From the NCBI RefSeq assembly GCF_003012815.1, contig NZ_PXYJ01000002.1, positions 496,001 through 560,000 of the forward strand: a stretch of 64,000 bases of DNA, given 5' to 3'. The translations under genes and the position numbers were made by a program. The stretch comes from Allosphingosinicella vermicomposti. Lineage in GTDB: Bacteria > Pseudomonadota > Alphaproteobacteria > Sphingomonadales > Sphingomonadaceae. The notes beneath the pieces are model-generated. The model worked only from the letters and a program-made list of their open reading frames with translations, did not search any database and was not told the DNA's origin. Of the stretch, positions 52,108-60,616 are shown piece after piece (the stretch's first letter is position 1; each line of letters begins with the position of its first letter).

Positions 52108-52164
52108 ATGGGTGTAAAGCGGCGCTTTCCAATTCCCCTTCACCTCGCTAATCCCGCCTGCGAC

Positions 52165-55131
52165 ATGTCCGAAAAACCCGATTATAAGAACACCGTCTTC
52201 CTGCCGCAGACGGATTTCCCGATGAAGGCTGGCCTGGCTCAGAAAGAGCCGGCTATCCTCGCGCGCTGGTCCGAGCAGCGGCTGTACGAAAAACTCCGCG
52301 CCGCGCGGAAGGACGCCAAACGCTTCATTCTTCACGACGGCCCGCCATACGCCAATGGCGACATCCATATGGGCCATGCGATGAACAAGGTGCTGAAGGA
52401 CATCATCGTCCGGTCCCGCACCCTGATGGGCTATGACGCGCCCTATGTTCCGGGCTGGGACTGCCACGGCCTCCCCATCGAATGGAAGGTCGAGGAAGCC
52501 TATCGCAAGCAGAAGCTCGACAAGGATCAGGTGCCCAAGGCCCAGTTCCGCGCCGAATGCCGCGCTTATGCCGACAAATGGGTGGACGTGCAGAAGGCGC
52601 AATTCCAGCGCCTCGGCGTCATGGGCGAGTGGGACGACCCCTATCTCACCATGAATTACGAGGCCGAGGCCGCGATCGTCGGCGAGCTTCTGAAATTCGC
52701 CGAAAGCGGCCAGCTTTATCGCGGCGCCAAGCCTGTCATGTGGTCGCCGGTCGAAAAGACCGCTTTGGCCGAGGCCGAGGTGGAATATGAGGACATCACC
52801 TCGACCCAAATCGATGTTGGGTTCGAGATTGTTGAGAGCCCGATTGCGGAACTAGTCGGCGCCTACGCGGTAATCTGGACGACGACGCCGTGGACGATCC
52901 CGGTCAATCAAGCTTTGGCTTATGGACCGGAGGTCGATTACGTTCTGGTCGAATTAACGCAGATTCTTCAGTCGGCTGGGCCAGAAGACACCTCTGCTCT
53001 CGTTTTTGGCCGCAAGCTGCTGCTAGCTGAGCCGCTCGTTCGCGCCTTTTTTTCCCGTAAGCACATCAGTAATTTGGAAATGACTGAACACTGGCGCGGT
53101 AAAGGCTCCGAACTCGCCGGAACCCTTGCGCGCCACCCAATGCACAAGCTCGGCGGCTTCTACGCCACGCCGCGCCCCCTCCTCCCCGGCGATTTCGTCA
53201 CCACGGATGCGGGTACGGGCCTCGTCCACATGGCGCCGGATCATGGCGAGGACGACTTCCTGCTCTGCAAGGCACATGGGATCGATCCGGTTTTCGCGGT
53301 CACCGACGATGGGCGTTATCGCGAGGATTGGGCTTGGCTCGGTGGCGAGGGCAGCGTCATCAATCCCAAGTTCAATGCGTCGGGCAACAAGTCCAAGATG
53401 GAGGAAGGCCCGATCTGCCGCGACCTGCGCGAGGCGGGTGCTTTGCTCGCTGCGTCGGACGATTTCCAGCACAGCTATCCGCACAGTTGGCGCTCCAAGG
53501 CGAAGGTCATCTTCCGCTGCACGCCGCAATGGTTCATTCCGATGGATCAAGTCCCCTCTCCCGACGGGAGAGGGAGGGGCCCAGGCGCAGCCTGGGAGGG
53601 TGAGGGTGCGCCTTCATCCGATCACCCTCACCCCGGCCCTCTCCCAATGGGAGAGGGAGGTCGCGGGCATAACAGCGCCACAATGACACTCCGCGAAACA
53701 GCGCTCGGCGCGATCGAAGAAACCCGCTGGGTTCCGGCAAAGGCGCAGAACCGCATTCAGGCGATGGTCGCGGGACGGCCCGATTGGGTCATTTCCCGCC
53801 AGCGCGCCTGGGGCGTGCCGATCGCGCTTTATGTGAACCGCGAGACGGGCGACTATCTCCGCGATCCCGCCGTCAACCGGCGGATCGTGGAGGCGTTCAA
53901 GCAGAACGGGGCCGACGCCTGGTTCATGGCGCGGCATGAAGAGCTGCTCGGGCCCGATCACAATATCGCCGATTACGACATCGTCACCGACATCCTCGAT
54001 GTGTGGTTCGATAGCGGCTCGACCCACGCTTATGTAGTGGAAGCGCGTTATGGCGAAGGCACACGCGCCGACCTCTACGTCGAGGGGTCCGACCAGCATC
54101 GCGGCTGGTTCCAATCCTCGCTTCTCGAAAGCTGCGGCACGCGCGGGCGGGCGCCTTATGAAGCGGTGCTGACGCACGGCTTCGCGCTCGACCAGAATGG
54201 CCGCAAGATGTCGAAATCGATCGGCAATGTCGTCGATCCGCTCAAGATCATCGACGAAAGCGGCGCGGATATCCTTCGCATGTGGGTCGCCTCGACCGAT
54301 TATTTTGAGGATGTGCGCATCGGCAAGGAAGTGCTCGCGGGCACGTCCGACGCCTATCGCAAGCTTCGCAACACCTTCCGCTATTTGCTCGGCGCACTCG
54401 GCGATTTCGCCGACGAAGAACGCGTTGCGGCGCAGGAGATGCCGGAGCTGGAGCGTTGGGTGCTCCATCGCCTCGCATTGCTCGATGCGGAGCTGAAATC
54501 GGCGGCCGACGCCTTCGAATTCAATCGCTACACCCGCGCGATCACCAATTTCGCGAATGACGATCTCAGCGCCTTTTTCTTCGATATCCGCAAAGACAGT
54601 CTCTATTGCGACGCGCCGACATCGTTGAAGCGCCGCGCCTATCGCACGGTGCTCGACATCGTCTTCCACGCGTTGGTGCGCTGGTCCGCGCCGATCCTCT
54701 GCTTCACCGCCGAGGAAGTGTGGGCGAGCCGCTATCCGGACGCGGGCTCCATCCATCTCGAAACCTGGCCTGAGGTCGATGGTGCATGGCGCGAAGACGC
54801 GCTTGGCGAGAAATGGGATTTGCTCCGTGCGCTGCGCACACGTGTGACCGAGGCAATCGAGCCGATGCGCCGCGACAAGATCATCCGGTCGAGCCTTGAG
54901 GCCCAGGTCGGCCTGACGCTCGCCGAAGCCGATTTGCTGGCCGCCGTTCGCTCCGTGGATTTCGACGAACTTTGCATCGTGTCCGAACTGGAGACGAACG
55001 AAGGCGATAAGGATGTCATCGCGGTAGCGCGGACCGACAATGAAAAGTGCGGCCGCTGCTGGCGCCTTCTTCCGGAAGTGAAGGAAGACGGCGCCCTATG
55101 CGCTCGCTGCGACGAGGTTTTGAATGGGTAA
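52165..55131 (+). CDS. ileS: isoleucyl-tRNA synthetase carrying an in-frame palindromic insert
   Basis: A 988-residue class I synthetase. The ATG at 52165 is preferred because the earlier frame is read from a repeat. HIGH is HMGH in PYANGDIHMGHAMNK; the editing domain has WTTTPWTIPVNQ and HMAPDHGEDDF; KMSKS is in NGRKMSKSIGN. The anticodon-binding domain and a C-terminal zinc motif (CGRCWRL ... CARC) follow. Between the WFIPMD strand (Asp461) and TLRETAL (Thr508), family members have a short loop. Here about 43 residues are inserted (PSPDGRGRGPG ... HPHPGPLPMGEG), encoded by a palindromic element. The enzyme is presumably functional, since no other ileS is in view. Upstream ribF and downstream lspA complete the usual order. 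Confidence 0.96.
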   Translation: MSEKPDYKNTVFLPQTDFPMKAGLAQKEPAILARWSEQRLYEKLRAARKDAKRFILHDGPPYANGDIHMGHAMNKVLKDIIVRSRTLMGYDAPYVPGWDCHGLPIEWKVEEAYRKQKLDKDQVPKAQFRAECRAYADKWVDVQKAQFQRLGVMGEWDDPYLTMNYEAEAAIVGELLKFAESGQLYRGAKPVMWSPVEKTALAEAEVEYEDITSTQIDVGFEIVESPIAELVGAYAVIWTTTPWTIPVNQALAYGPEVDYVLVELTQILQSAGPEDTSALVFGRKLLLAEPLVRAFFSRKHISNLEMTEHWRGKGSELAGTLARHPMHKLGGFYATPRPLLPGDFVTTDAGTGLVHMAPDHGEDDFLLCKAHGIDPVFAVTDDGRYREDWAWLGGEGSVINPKFNASGNKSKMEEGPICRDLREAGALLAASDDFQHSYPHSWRSKAKVIFRCTPQWFIPMDQVPSPDGRGRGPGAAWEGEGAPSSDHPHPGPLPMGEGGRGHNSATMTLRETALGAIEETRWVPAKAQNRIQAMVAGRPDWVISRQRAWGVPIALYVNRETGDYLRDPAVNRRIVEAFKQNGADAWFMARHEELLGPDHNIADYDIVTDILDVWFDSGSTHAYVVEARYGEGTRADLYVEGSDQHRGWFQSSLLESCGTRGRAPYEAVLTHGFALDQNGRKMSKSIGNVVDPLKIIDESGADILRMWVASTDYFEDVRIGKEVLAGTSDAYRKLRNTFRYLLGALGDFADEERVAAQEMPELERWVLHRLALLDAELKSAADAFEFNRYTRAITNFANDDLSAFFFDIRKDSLYCDAPTSLKRRAYRTVLDIVFHALVRWSAPILCFTAEEVWASRYPDAGSIHLETWPEVDGAWREDALGEKWDLLRALRTRVTEAIEPMRRDKIIRSSLEAQVGLTLAEADLLAAVRSVDFDELCIVSELETNEGDKDVIAVARTDNEKCGRCWRLLPEVKEDGALCARCDEVLNG
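53552..53660. repeat. palindromic element (family E) inserted in frame in ileS
   Basis: Two copies of the hairpin CCCTCTCCC-NNN-GGGAGAGGG (53554-53574 and 53637-53657) flank inverted GGGAGGGTGAGGGTG / CACCCTCACCCC arms and a CCAGGCGCAGCCTGG hairpin. It keeps the reading frame open and adds about 36 codons. The peptide phrase HPGPLPMGEG is typical of this repeat type when translated. Confidence 0.9.
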
Positions 55132-55158
55132 TCCCCTCCCCGTCACCCCACACTTTCC

Positions 55159-55265
55159 CGTCACCCTGAACCCTTCGACTGGGCTCAGGACATGCTTGTT
55201 TCAGGGTCAATCTTCGGGCATCGCGCCGGCGTCGCCATGGATGCTGAAACAAGTTCAGCATGACG
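55159..55265. repeat. inverted repeat, family C composite, downstream of ileS
   Basis: Begins CGTCACCCTGAACCCTTCGA and ends ATGCTGAAACAAGTTCAGC-ATGACG, with a TTGTTTCAGGGTC unit inside. It shares its right half with the element at 52025 and has a piece like family D. Confidence 0.85.
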
Positions 55266-55281
55266 GATTGGGGTTTATCGC

Positions 55282-55785
55282 GTGATTGCTGGAAATTATC
55301 GTCGCTTGGGCCTCTTCATCGCCGCCCTCATCTTCATCGCCGATCAGGTGACGAAGTGGCTGATGATCGGCCCGCTCCAGCTCCAGCAGCGCGGCCTTAT
55401 CGAAGTGCTGCCGATCTTCGATCTGCGCTGGACGGAAAATCGCGGCGTTTCCATGGGCTTCCTGACTGCGGGATCGGAGCTGGAACGCTGGCTGCTCGTC
55501 GCCATGACCGCAGCCATCGCGACCGGTGTCCTGATCTGGCTGTGGCGGGAAAAGAACAAACTCGACGCAATCGCCTTGTCGATCGTCTTGGGTGGCGCGC
55601 TCGGCAATATCGTCGACCGCGCGCGTTTCGGCTATGTCGTCGACTTCGCCGACCTGCATTTTGGTGACGTTCATCCCTTTTTGGTATTCAATGTCGCCGA
55701 TGCTGCCATTAGCATCGGCGTTCTGTTACTGGTCGTCCGCGCGCTGCTGACTCGCGAGCCGAAGGCCACTCGGAAGGAAATTTAA
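55282..55785 (+). CDS. lspA: lipoprotein signal peptidase (signal peptidase II)
   Basis: A 167-residue inner-membrane aspartyl protease with four helices. Conserved blocks are IADQVTKWLM, FDLRWTENRGVSMGF (Asn-Arg), LGGALGNIVDRARFGYVVDF with the first catalytic Asp and FNVADAAISIG with the second. It cuts prolipoproteins before the lipidated Cys, for example the next gene product. The start is a GTG at 55282. Its position after ileS is typical. Confidence 0.97.
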   Translation: MIAGNYRRLGLFIAALIFIADQVTKWLMIGPLQLQQRGLIEVLPIFDLRWTENRGVSMGFLTAGSELERWLLVAMTAAIATGVLIWLWREKNKLDAIALSIVLGGALGNIVDRARFGYVVDFADLHFGDVHPFLVFNVADAAISIGVLLLVVRALLTREPKATRKEI

Positions 55786-55788
55786 AGA

Positions 55789-56205
55789 ATGCGTATCGTG
55801 AAATTCGGTCTTGCTCTGACGGCGGCAACTTTGGTGGCGGGCTGCGGCACGACAGGCGGGCTTTCCAACCGCAATGCGCCGGACGAATTTGCAGTGACAC
55901 GCAACCAGCCACTGGTCATTCCGCCCGATTTCGCACTGACCCCGCCGCGTCCGGGCGAAGCTGCGGCACAAGGCGTCGACAGCCGCACGCAGGCGCTGGA
56001 AGTCCTGTTCGGCGGCCCCGCGCAGCGCAGCGCTGCTGAACAGCAAATTCTGGGTGAGGCGGGCCGCGATTCTGCCGCGCCGGGTGCCCGTTCCACGGCC
56101 AGCGACCCGAACACGGCGGTTGTCGACAAGGGCGCAACCACGCAGACGATCATCGCCGCTCCGGAAGGCGATGGCCAGGAAGCCAGCGTCTCGACGCCGC
56201 AATAA
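55789..56205 (+). CDS. DUF3035 family lipoprotein
   Basis: A 138-residue lipoprotein with lipobox LVAGC-GT at about residue 20. The mature N-terminus NAPDEFAVTRNQPLVIPPDF is the DUF3035 signature, followed by a Pro/Arg-rich and then Ala/Thr-rich disordered region. It starts three bases after the lspA stop, so the peptidase and one of its presumed substrates are co-expressed. The family lies after lspA in many alphaproteobacteria; its function is unknown. Confidence 0.9.
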   Translation: MRIVKFGLALTAATLVAGCGTTGGLSNRNAPDEFAVTRNQPLVIPPDFALTPPRPGEAAAQGVDSRTQALEVLFGGPAQRSAAEQQILGEAGRDSAAPGARSTASDPNTAVVDKGATTQTIIAAPEGDGQEASVSTPQ

Positions 56206-56211
56206 TTTTCC

Positions 56212-56301
56212 CGTCATTGCGAGGAGCGCAAGGGGGGAAGCAATCCCACCTCGCGGTCGGGTTCAGTGCCGCTGGATTGCTTCGCTCCGCTCGCAATGAC
56301 G
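56212..56301. repeat. REP-like palindrome, family A
   Basis: CGTCATTGCGAGGAGCGC and CGCTCGCAATGACG with GGATTGCTTCGC inside, between convergent DUF3035 and porin genes. Confidence 0.85.
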
Positions 56302-56356
56302 ACGTCTTTGCGCTCCTAATAAAATAGGAGCCAGATAGAGCGTTCGGTGCCGCTGG

Positions 56357-56376
56357 GCTCCTGCTTTCGCAGGAGC
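56357..56376. other. 8-bp hairpin in the trailer of the porin gene
   Basis: GCTCCTGC-TTTC-GCAGGAGC is perfect. It lies 14 bases past the porin stop on the minus strand and has no T tract, so it may stabilise the 3' end or be a fragment of a repeat. Confidence 0.45.
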
Positions 56377-56389
56377 ACCTTGGTACAAG

Positions 56390-57070
56390 TTAGAAGCGCA
56401 GCCCGGCCGATACGACGAGGCCCGCATCCTGCCCCTTCACCGACGGAAGGTCGGTATCGACATAGCGGATCCCGGCTTCGATCGGCCCAAACTGATGGCG
56501 CGCGCCCAGCGACCAGTTCCAATAACTGCCGTAGCGCCCCCAATCCTGCCGTCCGGCCTGCGCGGTCAGCGTCAGGCCGGTAAGCGGAATGCCCGCTTCC
56601 GCGCCCGCGAACAGATAGAGCATGTCTTCATCCCCAATCGCTTCCTGCGACCAGGCATATTGTGCGCCCGCCGTCGCCTCCAGCGGGCCGATCTGATAGG
56701 ACAGTGACGCATAGGGTTCGAAATAGCCGGTGTCGCCCTCACTCCCCGGAAAGGCGTAATAGCGCAGCCCCGCATCCACCGACGTGCCAAGGCTCAGCTG
56801 CGTGGAATAGCCGCCGTAGAGGTCGAGCTGGACATTGCCGTAATCGTCGAGATCGTTGAGCGTCGTCCCCCGTCCGCCCAGGTAGAAATCGCCCGCCGAT
56901 ACGGTCAGCCCTGCCTGAAGCGCGGGATCTTCGCCGGACCGCGACACGCCGCGGAAGCGGTAGTCGGACAGGATCATTGCCTCCGCATCGATGGACACGC
57001 CGGTGCCCGGGATCTGCGCGGCGGCGGGAGTAGAGAGGGCGAGAAGGCCCAGCGGAAGAAGGAGACGCAT
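56390..57070 (-). CDS. TorF-family putative porin (Gcw_chp, TIGR02001-like)
   Basis: A 226-residue outer-membrane protein. The ATG at 57070 gives signal peptide LLALSTPAAA-QI; the longer frame adds 20 unrelated residues. The barrel begins with SDYRFRGVSRSGEDPALQ, the hallmark of the Gcw_chp family, and ends VVSAGLRF. The size suggests 10-12 strands. The family is thought to form porins; the substrate is unknown. A palindromic family D element is about 60 bases upstream. Confidence 0.9.
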   Translation of the reverse strand: MRLLLPLGLLALSTPAAAQIPGTGVSIDAEAMILSDYRFRGVSRSGEDPALQAGLTVSAGDFYLGGRGTTLNDLDDYGNVQLDLYGGYSTQLSLGTSVDAGLRYYAFPGSEGDTGYFEPYASLSYQIGPLEATAGAQYAWSQEAIGDEDMLYLFAGAEAGIPLTGLTLTAQAGRQDWGRYGSYWNWSLGARHQFGPIEAGIRYVDTDLPSVKGQDAGLVVSAGLRF

Positions 57071-57131
57071 AAACTGTCCTTTAAATGGCTTGGGAGCCTC
57101 CTGCCCGAGAGAATCCGTCTGTACAACCACC

Positions 57132-57220
57132 CGATCGCCCTGAGCTTGTCGAAGGGCTGTTCTCTACTTCCGATGTGTTAGAAAGGGAAAGCAGGGCTTC
57201 GACAGGCTCAGCCCGAACGG
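57132..57220. repeat. repeat, family D (CCTGAGCTTGTCGAAGGG ... CTTCGACAGGCTCAG)
   Basis: Inverted halves around about 45 bases. It separates the porin gene from the 3' end of the interrupted cystathionine beta-lyase gene. Confidence 0.82.
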
Positions 57221-57221
57221 T

Positions 57222-58394
57222 TTATATATGCGAAAAGGCCTGTTCGAGATCGGCGATCAGATCCTCCACATCCTCCAGCCCGATATGGAAGCGAACGATC
57301 AGCTCCTTGCCATTCGCCCACCCGCCTGCGGTCCGGATGCGATGCAGGTCTACCGGAAGGGCAAGGCTTTCATAGCCTCCCCATGAAAAGCCGATCCCGA
57401 AATGCCGCAGGCTGTCGACGAACCGAGAGCGCGCGGCATCGTCCCGCGTTTTGAGGATAATCGAGAACAGCCCTGACGCGCCGCGAAAGTCGCGCCGCCA
57501 ATATTCGTGCCCCGGTGCATCCGGCATGGCGGGATGAAGCACCCGCTCAACCTCCGGGCGCGCGGCCAGCCATTGCGCGACTTTCAGCGCGCTTTCCTGA
57601 TGCTGGCGGAGCCGTACACCGAGCGTTCGGAGCCCGCGCAGCGCGAGATACGCATCATCGGGCGACACGCATTGACCGAAGGCCTGCGCGGTCCGCTAAA
57701 GGCGATCCCACGTGCCCGGCGAAGCCGTGACCGATCCCATCATCGCGTCCGAATGGCCGACCACATATTTCGTGCAGGCGAGGATCGACAGGTCAACGCC
57801 ATGGCCGATCGCCGGAAACAGCAGGGGCGTCGCCCAAGTATTGTCGATGAGGCTTATCGTGCCGCGCTCCCGCGCCCGCGCCGCAATGCCGGGCACGTCC
57901 TGCACTTCCATGGTGAGCGAGCCCGGACTTTCGAGGAACACGGCCTTCGCGCCCGCATCCATCAGCCGGTCCAGCGTCTCGCCATCGATCGGATCGTAAT
58001 AGATGGTCGTGACGCCCAGCCGTGCCAGCACGTCGTCGCAGAAATGGCGGGTGGGCGCGTAGACGCTGTCGGTCATCAGCAAGGTATCGCCCGGCCCGAG
58101 CACCGCCATGAGCGCCGTCGTGATCGCCGCGACGCCTGACGGAAAGAGCTTCGTGCCCGCCGCACCCGGCTCCAGCCCGGTCAGCGCCTCTTCGAGCGAC
58201 CAAATACTTGGCGTCCCTTGCCGGCCATAATGAAGTTGGCGCGGTTTGCCGGATTTGGCGCGAAGATCGGCAACGCTGTCGAACAATATGGTCGATGCGC
58301 GATGAACCGGCGGATTGACGAGGCCCGCCGTCCATTCCTTCCGCCGCCCGCCCGAAACCAGCCGTGTATTGGGGCCATCCCCCTGCTCACTCAT
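57222..58394 (-). pseudogene. metC: cystathionine beta-lyase (MetC-type) interrupted by one in-frame amber codon
   Basis: One continuous frame of 390 codons except for TAG at 57696-57698 (codon 233). Both sides are clearly the same Cys/Met-metabolism PLP enzyme. Before the stop are TRLVSGGRRKEWTAGLVNPP, FPSGVAAITTALMA, SLIDNTWATPLLFPAI and the PLP-lysine ACTKYVVGHSD (about 210). After it are RTAQAFGQCVSPDDAYLALRGL and RFHIGLEDVEDLI. The context CTT-TAG-CGG suggests a single C-to-T change from CAG. Either the gene is a recent pseudogene, or the base is an error, or there is read-through. The start ATG overlaps the sseA stop (ATGA), so it was the second gene of a sulfur operon. Confidence 0.85.
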
Positions 58395-59236
58395 GCCCGG
58401 CCCGTCGCCTTGGGCATAGCCGGATCCGCGCCCCATTCCGCCCAGCTGCCATCGTAGAGCCGCATATCGTCCTTACCCAAAAGAGCGGCGGCGAGCATGA
58501 CGCTGCAGGCGGTGACGCCCGACCCACAGGTGGCGATCATGGGCTTGGCGAGATCCACGCCCGCCGCGTCGAATGCGGCGCGAAGCGTGACGCCGCGCTT
58601 AAACGTCCCATCAGGATTGTAAAGGCTTGCATAAGGAAGGTTACAGGCGCCGGGGATGTGGCCGGGCGTCACGTCCGGCCTTGGCTCGGCTTCTTCGCCC
58701 GCAAACCGCGCGGCGCCGCGCGCATCGACGATCTCATGTCCGTCGGAATGGACAAGCGCCGCGACCGCCTCCTTCGTCATCACCTGACTGCGGTCGAGCG
58801 CTGCGCTGAAATGTCCTGTGTGCATGGGCGACGGCGTACCGCTTTCCACGGGCCGCCCTTCGCTCGTCCATTTGCCGAGCCCGCCGTCGAGCACTGCGAC
58901 CTCTCGCGCGCCATAGGCCTTCAGCAGGAACCAGCCCCGCGCCGCCGTATGCAAAGGCGAATTGTCGTAAACGACGATGCAATGCCCATCGCCAAGCCCC
59001 GCCGCCTGCATGCGGCTCGCGAATTTGTGATCGGGCGGCAACTTGCCGACAACCGGCTCTTCGTTCGCGCAGAGTTCGCCCAAGTCGATAAATACGGCGC
59101 CGGGAATATGCGCCGCCTCATATTCCGCCCTCGCATCCCGCGACGTGCCCGGAAGGAACCAGGTCGCGTCCACCACGCTTAGATCGGGATCGTCGATCCG
59201 TTCCGCCAACCATTCCGTTGAAACCAGCACATCCAT
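58391..59236 (-). CDS. sseA: 3-mercaptopyruvate / thiosulfate sulfurtransferase (rhodanese)
   Basis: A 281-residue tandem rhodanese. The second ATG (59236) is preferred, with AAAGG seven bases before. The inactive N-domain (about 1-135) contains WFLPGTSRDARAEYEAAHIPGA. The active C-domain has the Cys loop ATCGSGVTAC (Cys near 230), in which CGSGVT is the mercaptopyruvate-type signature. It moves sulfur from 3-mercaptopyruvate to cyanide or thiols. It is coupled by an ATGA overlap to the interrupted lyase gene. Confidence 0.95.
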   Translation of the reverse strand: MDVLVSTEWLAERIDDPDLSVVDATWFLPGTSRDARAEYEAAHIPGAVFIDLGELCANEEPVVGKLPPDHKFASRMQAAGLGDGHCIVVYDNSPLHTAARGWFLLKAYGAREVAVLDGGLGKWTSEGRPVESGTPSPMHTGHFSAALDRSQVMTKEAVAALVHSDGHEIVDARGAARFAGEEAEPRPDVTPGHIPGACNLPYASLYNPDGTFKRGVTLRAAFDAAGVDLAKPMIATCGSGVTACSVMLAAALLGKDDMRLYDGSWAEWGADPAMPKATGRA

Positions 59237-59432
59237 GATCATGCCTTTCGGTCGCCTGGGACAGTCGCGCTTATAAACGCCCTTCAGCCGGTGAAATCAA
59301 ATCCAGCTCTTTGTGATCGTTCCGCTATTCCAACGACTATTTTTTTCGCCGGCGCTCTTAGGCTGCAACCAAGGCCGGGCGCCTTTTGTTAAATAGCCCA
59401 AGTGGGTTGAGCGGGCGAAGTTGGAGTGAGCC

Positions 59433-60005
59433 ATGATGCTGAAACCCGTTCTTGCGCTTGCCGCAGCCGCCCTTCTTCCCTCCTCGGCGCTTGTCGCGCA
59501 GGCTCCGGCGCAAAGCCCGGATGCCTGGGATTTCGCCAGCGAAGGCAATGCGTGCATGGCGACGGCTCATTCGGGTAGCGGCGGCACGACGCTGTCCATT
59601 CTCGCGTCGCCGACCGATGGCGCCTTCATTTTCCTTGTGCAAAATCCCGGATGGCAGACGTTGCAGGACGGCGAGAAATATCCCGTCGCCGTTGAATTCG
59701 ATGATTTCGGGCCCTGGAAGATCGAGGCGGCGGCCCGTGCTGACATCGATGCTGATGGCCCCGGCCTCGCCTTCACTGTCGCGCCGGGCCGCGAGGATGG
59801 CAACGGCTTCATTCAGGAGATGATCACGGCCGGACGGATGGAAATCGTCGCCGAAGGCCAGGCCGTCGGAGCGCTGAACGTGACGGGCAGCGAGCAGGCC
59901 ATGCAGGGTCTCGCGACATGTCTCGCCGATCGTTGGGCGAATCTCGACCTTGAAGGCGTGGAAGGCGAAACTATTCCGGCTTCGGGTGAAGCCACGCCGC
60001 TCTGA
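59433..60005 (+). CDS. secreted protein of unknown function
   Basis: A 190-residue exported protein with GGAG before the ATG and signal peptide SALVAQA-PA. The mature part has two cysteines (GNACMATAHS and LATCLADRW), probably disulfide-bonded, and beta-rich segments such as TLSILASPTDGAFIFLVQNP. Its ending is acidic. Similar small periplasmic proteins are frequent in sphingomonads; no activity is known to me. It stands 80 bases upstream of queF and may share its promoter. Confidence 0.75.
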   Translation: MMLKPVLALAAAALLPSSALVAQAPAQSPDAWDFASEGNACMATAHSGSGGTTLSILASPTDGAFIFLVQNPGWQTLQDGEKYPVAVEFDDFGPWKIEAAARADIDADGPGLAFTVAPGREDGNGFIQEMITAGRMEIVAEGQAVGALNVTGSEQAMQGLATCLADRWANLDLEGVEGETIPASGEATPL

Positions 60006-60084
60006 TTAGCGAGGCCGGGTGCTCTGACGGAAGCTGGAGCACTAAGCCCTTCCCCTTCTCTCGCGAGCGCCTTAAATCGGCGGC

Positions 60085-60531
60085 ATGACCCTAAAGCATC
60101 TCGGCCAGACCAGCCAGCTTCCCGCAACGCCGGATGAAGCCGTTCTCGATTACGTCCCCAATCCGCGTCCGGGCGCGCTTTATCTGGTGCGTTTCACAGC
60201 GCCCGAATTCACCTCGCTCTGCCCGGTCACGGGCCAGCCTGATTTCGCCCACTTGATGATCGACTACGCCCCTGGCGAGACGATCGTGGAATCAAAATCG
60301 CTGAAGCTCTTCCTTGGCGCGTTTCGCAATCATGCCGCCTTCCATGAGGATTGCACGGTCGGCATCGCGCAGCGGCTGGCCGACGAGATGAAGCCGGCAT
60401 GGCTTCGCATCGGCGGCTATTGGTATCCGCGTGGCGGGATTCCGATCGATGTTTTCTGGCAGACGGGCGAGCCGCCCAAGGGCCTGTGGGTGCCCGATCA
60501 GGGTGTCGTCCCCTACCGCGGGCGGGGCTGA
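60085..60531 (+). CDS. queF: NADPH-dependent preQ0 reductase
   Basis: A 148-residue short-type QueF of the T-fold. The catalytic Cys is in [13 protein letters not shown], the substrate Glu in [13 protein letters not shown] and the conserved FHEDCTV provides His and Glu. It reduces 7-cyano-7-deazaguanine to preQ1 in queuosine synthesis in the cytoplasm. A 6-bp hairpin (GTGCTC/GAGCAC at 60019-60042) lies upstream, but it does not look like a preQ1 riboswitch. Confidence 0.97.
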   Translation: MTLKHLGQTSQLPATPDEAVLDYVPNPRPGALYLVRFTAPEFTSLCPVTGQPDFAHLMIDYAPGETIVESKSLKLFLGAFRNHAAFHEDCTVGIAQRLADEMKPAWLRIGGYWYPRGGIPIDVFWQTGEPPKGLWVPDQGVVPYRGRG

Positions 60532-60556
60532 GGATTGTTTGTGCGAGCTTGTCTAA

Positions 60557-60597
60557 ACTGAGCCCTTCGCACGCCCTTCGACAGGCTCAGGGCTAGC
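60557..60597. repeat. repeat, family D (half element)
   Basis: AAACTGAGCCCTTCGC followed by CCCTTCGACAGGCTCAGGG just upstream of panE. Confidence 0.75.
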
Positions 60598-60616
60598 GGA
60601 GGAAGGGCAGATTGGC

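Noticed and set aside
52102-52164. ileS start at 52102
   Set aside because: The first residues would be translated from the family C repeat; the ATG at 52165 begins the conserved MSEKPDYKNTVFLPQT region.
57222-57668. Separate small gene for the C-terminal part of the cystathionine lyase
   Set aside because: It is in the same frame as the upstream part, has no ribosome site and is only separated by one TAG codon.
60006-60084. preQ1 riboswitch before queF
   Set aside because: Only a 6-bp hairpin is seen; the pseudoknot and conserved A-rich tail of preQ1 riboswitches are missing.
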